Assembly (NCBI GenBank): GCA_963771025.1
Contig: CAVYRL010000001.1
Location: 496,001 to 560,000, forward strand
Length of the DNA stretch: 64,000 bases
Direction: 5' to 3'
Origin: Miltoncostaea sp963771025
Lineage (GTDB): Bacteria; Actinomycetota; Thermoleophilia; Miltoncostaeales; Miltoncostaeaceae
In this document: positions 61,422-64,000 of the stretch, piece by piece
How positions within the stretch are numbered: the stretch's first letter is position 1
How the letters are laid out: the number at the start of each line of letters is the position of its first letter
Program-made: the position numbers and the translations under genes
The notes under the pieces: model-generated
The model's database searches: none
What the model saw: the letters and a program-made list of their open reading frames with translations, nothing else
Told to the model about the DNA's origin: nothing

Positions 61422-61600
61422 GCAGGGGCCTCGCCCCGATCGTCTTCGCCTGTCTGGTGGTGGTGATGGGCCTGCTGGTCGTGGCGCGCACCATCGCGCT
61501 CGGCGTCGGCGGCGGGCTCGGGCTGCTGATCGGCGGGCTGCTCATCCTGGGCGGTGGCCTGCGCATCTACATGGGCGTGGCGACGTGGCGAAACCGCTGA
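61418..61600 (+). CDS. 60-residue membrane micro-protein in the permease operon
   Basis: Protein of 60 residues with two membrane helices (about 6-26, APIVFACLVVVMGLLVVART, and 29-52, VGGGLGLLIGGLLILGGGLR). Its ATG overlaps the stop of permease 1, and its own stop lies 16 bases inside permease 2, so it is translated between the two. This tight overlap suggests that it acts with them, perhaps as a small subunit. No family is recognised. Confidence 0.75.
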   Translation: MSRGLAPIVFACLVVVMGLLVVARTIALGVGGGLGLLIGGLLILGGGLRIYMGVATWRNR

Positions 61601-63501
61601 TCGACCCGGTCCGCCGGCTGCGGGCCCGGTCGCTCGCGCTGGTGGCCTACGGGGAGATCGGCTCGTCGCTGATCTTCGCCCTGGGCATCGTCGCCATCTG
61701 GGCCGACGCCCTCACGCCGTGGGTGCTCCTGGCCGTGGGCCTGCTGGTGCTGGTGGTGACGCTCTCGTACGCGGAGGGGGCGACCGCCATGCCCGAGGCC
61801 GGAGGCGCCGCCACCTTCGTGCGCCGCGCCTTCAGCGATCCGCTCGGGTTCGTCACCGGGTGGATGCTCTTCCTCGACTACCTGGTCGTCATCGCGCTGG
61901 CGGCCATCTTCGTGCCGCACTACCTGGGCGGGGCGGTCGGCTGGAACGCGATCACCGACTCGCCCTGGGACGCCGTGTTCGGCATCGGGGTCATCGCGGT
62001 GCTCGCCGTCGTGCGGCGCATCCGTCGCGTGCGCCTGTACGCGATCGCCGTCGTCATGGCCGGCGTCGCCGTCGTGGGGCAGCTGCTGCTGGCCATCCTC
62101 GGCTTCGCGCTGGTCTGGTCGTCCGACTCGCTCACGATGGGCGTCGATATCGGCAGCTCGCCATCGTGGACCTCGATCGCGCTGGCGCTCTCGCTGGCGA
62201 CCCTCGCCTACACCGGGCTGGAGACGATCACGAACTTCGCCGCGGAGGCGCGCGAGCCGGGCCGCACCCTGCCGCGCAGCCTGTTCGTGGGGATCGGCGC
62301 CGTCGTGCTGATCAACGTCGCCGTCTCGATGGTCGGTGTCTCCGCGTATCCGGTCGAGCCCAGCCCGGGGGCCCCCGGCGGGGTGGCGAGCGCGCTCTCG
62401 ACCGACTGGCTCCAGGCGCCGCTGCTCGGTATCGCCACCGCCATCGGGGACGAGCTTCCCTGGGGCGGGGGCGCGCTGGAGTGGTTCGTCGGGGTCTCCG
62501 ACGCCCTGATCCTGATCACGGCGATCGCCACCTCGATGGCCGGCGGGGAGCGCCTGGCGTATTCGATGGCCCGCTACAACATGCTGCCCCACGCTTTCGC
62601 CCGCCCCGAGCGCGGCGCCTCTCCGACCGGCGCCGCGACCCTGGCGGCCGCCGTCATCGCCCCGGTGCTGATGGTGCTCGCCGACGCGGTCGGCGACGGC
62701 GCGCGTTTCCTCGCCGGGCTGTACAGCTTCGGCGTGCTGATCGCGATGACGGCCGCGCAGGTCGCCGTGGTGCGCCTGCGCATCCGGGAGCCCGATCTGC
62801 CACGGCCCTTCCGGGTGCCCGGCAGCGTGCGATGGCGAGGGGCCTCGATACCCGTGGTCTCGGTGATCGGCGCCGTGCTCACGCTGGTGCTGTGGGTCGC
62901 CTCCCTGGCCACCCACGGCGGCGCCCGCGTGGCCGGCCCCGTGTGGCTGGTGCTCGGGATCGGCGTGTACCTGCTGTCACGCCGGGCGGGAGGGGAGAGC
63001 CTGCTGGGACGGGCGACGCCGGCCGTGCCCGACCTCGTGCCCACGCCCGAGCAGGACACGCGCACGATCCTGGTGCCGCTCAAGCTCAGCAACATCGGCG
63101 AGGAGGTGCTCGCGACGGCCATCAGGCTTGCCGAGGAGCGCGGCGCCGACGTGCGGGTGCTCTGCGTGGTCAAGGTCCCGCTCTCGCAGTCCCTCGAGGC
63201 GGTGGTCGGCGAGGAGGAGGCACGGGCCCGCGAGGCCATGGACGAGGTGGGCGAGATCGCCGAGGAGCAGGGCGTCGAGCTGCAGTCGCACCTGGTGCGC
63301 GCCCGCTCGCTCAGCGAGGCGATCATCACCGAGGCCGAGGACATCGGCGCCGACCTGATCGTGCTCGGGTCGGCTCCCCGTTGGCGCACCCATCGGCGAT
63401 TCTTCAGCCCGACCGTCGATCAGGTCTTGCGCGGAGCCCCGTGTGAGGTGATGGTCGTCACCTATCCCGAGGGCGTCCTGCCGGATGCCGAGGAGTCATG
63501 A
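61585..63501 (+). CDS. APC-superfamily permease with universal-stress domain, copy 2 (KimA-like)
   Basis: Second transporter of the pair, 638 residues. About 12 helices (15-460) show VAYGEIGSSLIFALGIVAIW, EAGGAATFVRRAFSD and AYTGLETITNFAAEAREPGR, clearly homologous to copy 1. The C-terminal UspA-like domain is about 490-638 (TILVPLKLSNIGEEVLATAI and LIVLGSAPRW). GTG 61585 begins 16 bases before the stop of the micro-protein gene. The two copies may form a heteromer or have different affinity. A TrkA-type subunit gene begins eight bases after the stop. Confidence 0.85.
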   Translation: MAKPLIDPVRRLRARSLALVAYGEIGSSLIFALGIVAIWADALTPWVLLAVGLLVLVVTLSYAEGATAMPEAGGAATFVRRAFSDPLGFVTGWMLFLDYLVVIALAAIFVPHYLGGAVGWNAITDSPWDAVFGIGVIAVLAVVRRIRRVRLYAIAVVMAGVAVVGQLLLAILGFALVWSSDSLTMGVDIGSSPSWTSIALALSLATLAYTGLETITNFAAEAREPGRTLPRSLFVGIGAVVLINVAVSMVGVSAYPVEPSPGAPGGVASALSTDWLQAPLLGIATAIGDELPWGGGALEWFVGVSDALILITAIATSMAGGERLAYSMARYNMLPHAFARPERGASPTGAATLAAAVIAPVLMVLADAVGDGARFLAGLYSFGVLIAMTAAQVAVVRLRIREPDLPRPFRVPGSVRWRGASIPVVSVIGAVLTLVLWVASLATHGGARVAGPVWLVLGIGVYLLSRRAGGESLLGRATPAVPDLVPTPEQDTRTILVPLKLSNIGEEVLATAIRLAEERGADVRVLCVVKVPLSQSLEAVVGEEEARAREAMDEVGEIAEEQGVELQSHLVRARSLSEAIITEAEDIGADLIVLGSAPRWRTHRRFFSPTVDQVLRGAPCEVMVVTYPEGVLPDAEES

Positions 63502-63508
63502 TGCATTC

Positions 63509-63922
63509 ATGAACGCGATCGTCGTGGGGTGTGGACGTGTGGGATCGACGCTCGCCCTGCGGCTCTCCGGCGATGGCTGGGAGGTCACCGTCATCGAGCT
63601 CAACGAGGACAACCTGGTCCGCCTCGGGCCGGAGTGGCGTCATCCGCTGGTCCTCGGGCACGGCATGGACGCGCGCGTGCTGGAGGAGGCGGGCATCGCC
63701 GACGCCGACGTCCTGATCGCCGCCACCGACGGCGACAACACCAACCTGGTGATCGCCCAGGTCGCCACCAAGCGCTACGGCGTCTCCCGCGTCGCGGCGC
63801 GCATCCAGGACCCGGCGCGGGCCGAGGCGTACGGCGGTCGGGGCTTCGAGATCATCTCGCCGGTGCAGATCGCGATCGAGAAGCTCGTCAAGTGGGCAAC
63901 GCTGGCCGGAAAGGTCGACTGA
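63509..63922 (+). CDS. TrkA-type NAD-binding subunit 1 (RCK_N only)
   Basis: Protein of 137 residues: one Rossmann domain of the TrkA-N/KTN class with AIVVGCGRVGSTLALRLSGD (3-22) and the acidic turn VIELNEDNL. It is short: Trk/CeoB proteins have about 220 residues including an RCK_C domain, which is lacking here. Such subunits gate potassium transporters in response to NAD(H) or nucleotides. ATG 63509 is preceded by AGGAG at a long distance; an ATG at 63485 is the alternative. The stop overlaps the next start (TGATG). Confidence 0.88.
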   Translation: MNAIVVGCGRVGSTLALRLSGDGWEVTVIELNEDNLVRLGPEWRHPLVLGHGMDARVLEEAGIADADVLIAATDGDNTNLVIAQVATKRYGVSRVAARIQDPARAEAYGGRGFEIISPVQIAIEKLVKWATLAGKVD

Positions 63923-64000
63923 TGTTCGCCATCGTCGTGGGGGGCGGGAAGATCGGGGCCAACGTGACCCGGTCGCTGGTGGAGCGCGATCGCGAGGTGG
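63922..64000 (+). CDS. TrkA-type NAD-binding subunit 2 (cut by window end)
   Basis: Only the first 26 residues are visible: AIVVGGGKIGANVTRSLVERDREV is a second TrkA-N nucleotide loop. Its ATG shares one base with the previous stop. A tandem pair of TrkA-like genes recalls CeoB/CeoC of actinobacteria. Whether it carries the RCK_C domain missing from the first cannot be seen. Confidence 0.8.
   Translation, partial: MFAIVVGGGKIGANVTRSLVERDREV

Overview
This window is very GC-rich, densely coded DNA with many GTG starts, frequent ATGA/GTGA stop-start overlaps and at least eight genes whose -10 box lies only 6-7 bases before the start codon (leaderless transcripts). Together with the gene content (HxlR, PadR and MarR regulators beside small redox enzymes, HtaA-like secreted proteins, a KimA/TrkA-like potassium locus, a GNAT/ADP-forming acyl-CoA ligase fusion) this points to an actinobacterium, most likely a Thermoleophilia/Solirubrobacterales-type soil organism. 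The lineage is an inference. It looks like ordinary chromosome: one tRNA-Arg, one tiny transposase remnant, no CRISPR array, no prophage and no large mobile island.

1-9 kb: a complete PAS-GAF-GGDEF-HD-GYP cyclic-di-GMP protein, a membrane-anchored polysaccharide deacetylase, a MaoC-like hydratase, an HxlR regulator with a nitroreductase and three copies of a shared inverted repeat, a ModB/ModC pair with no binding protein, and a large MFS exporter. 9-20 kb: a secreted TolB-like propeller, O-acetylhomoserine sulfhydrylase (metY), a small gene behind a LexA-type SOS box, typA, a MarR-YceI-flavin reductase unit with two matching operators, a 5'-3' exonuclease, an enoyl-CoA hydratase coupled to a PhoU-like gene, and a TetR regulator. 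20-27 kb: a hairpin-rich spacer, a leaderless PadR gene coupled to a His-rich micro-protein, an ECF sigma/anti-sigma pair divergent from a two-repeat HtaA-like secreted protein, and oxidoreductases. 27-34 kb: an AI-2E-type permease, mutS2, a nitroreductase-like protein, a lipid-kinase-like protein and tRNA-Arg(TCT).

34-45 kb looks like one regulatory neighbourhood. A MalT/LAL-type LuxR regulator sits between a stress pair (DUF1269 and carboxymuconolactone-decarboxylase-like) and a five-gene redox/carbon operon (small membrane protein, zwf, GH15 glucosidase, CoA-disulfide-reductase-rhodanese, SMP-30 lactonase). Related 12-base inverted repeats lie before the regulator, at its end and before the operon.

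45-64 kb: a secreted Ig-like protein; a lysine-acylation cassette (GNAT/acyl-CoA ligase, split by a +1 frameshift, overlapping a histone-deacetylase-family deacylase); a SCO1 copper chaperone; an anti-sigma-type kinase; an ABC-F protein; a three-gene ABC exporter; a lactonase-like propeller; a geranylgeranyl-reductase-like flavoprotein; and a locus with two APC permeases carrying universal-stress domains, a 60-residue membrane protein, and two TrkA-type NAD-binding subunits (the second cut by the window end), probably for potassium uptake.

Coordinates and motifs were read by eye. Operator, promoter and leaderless calls are pattern-based inferences.
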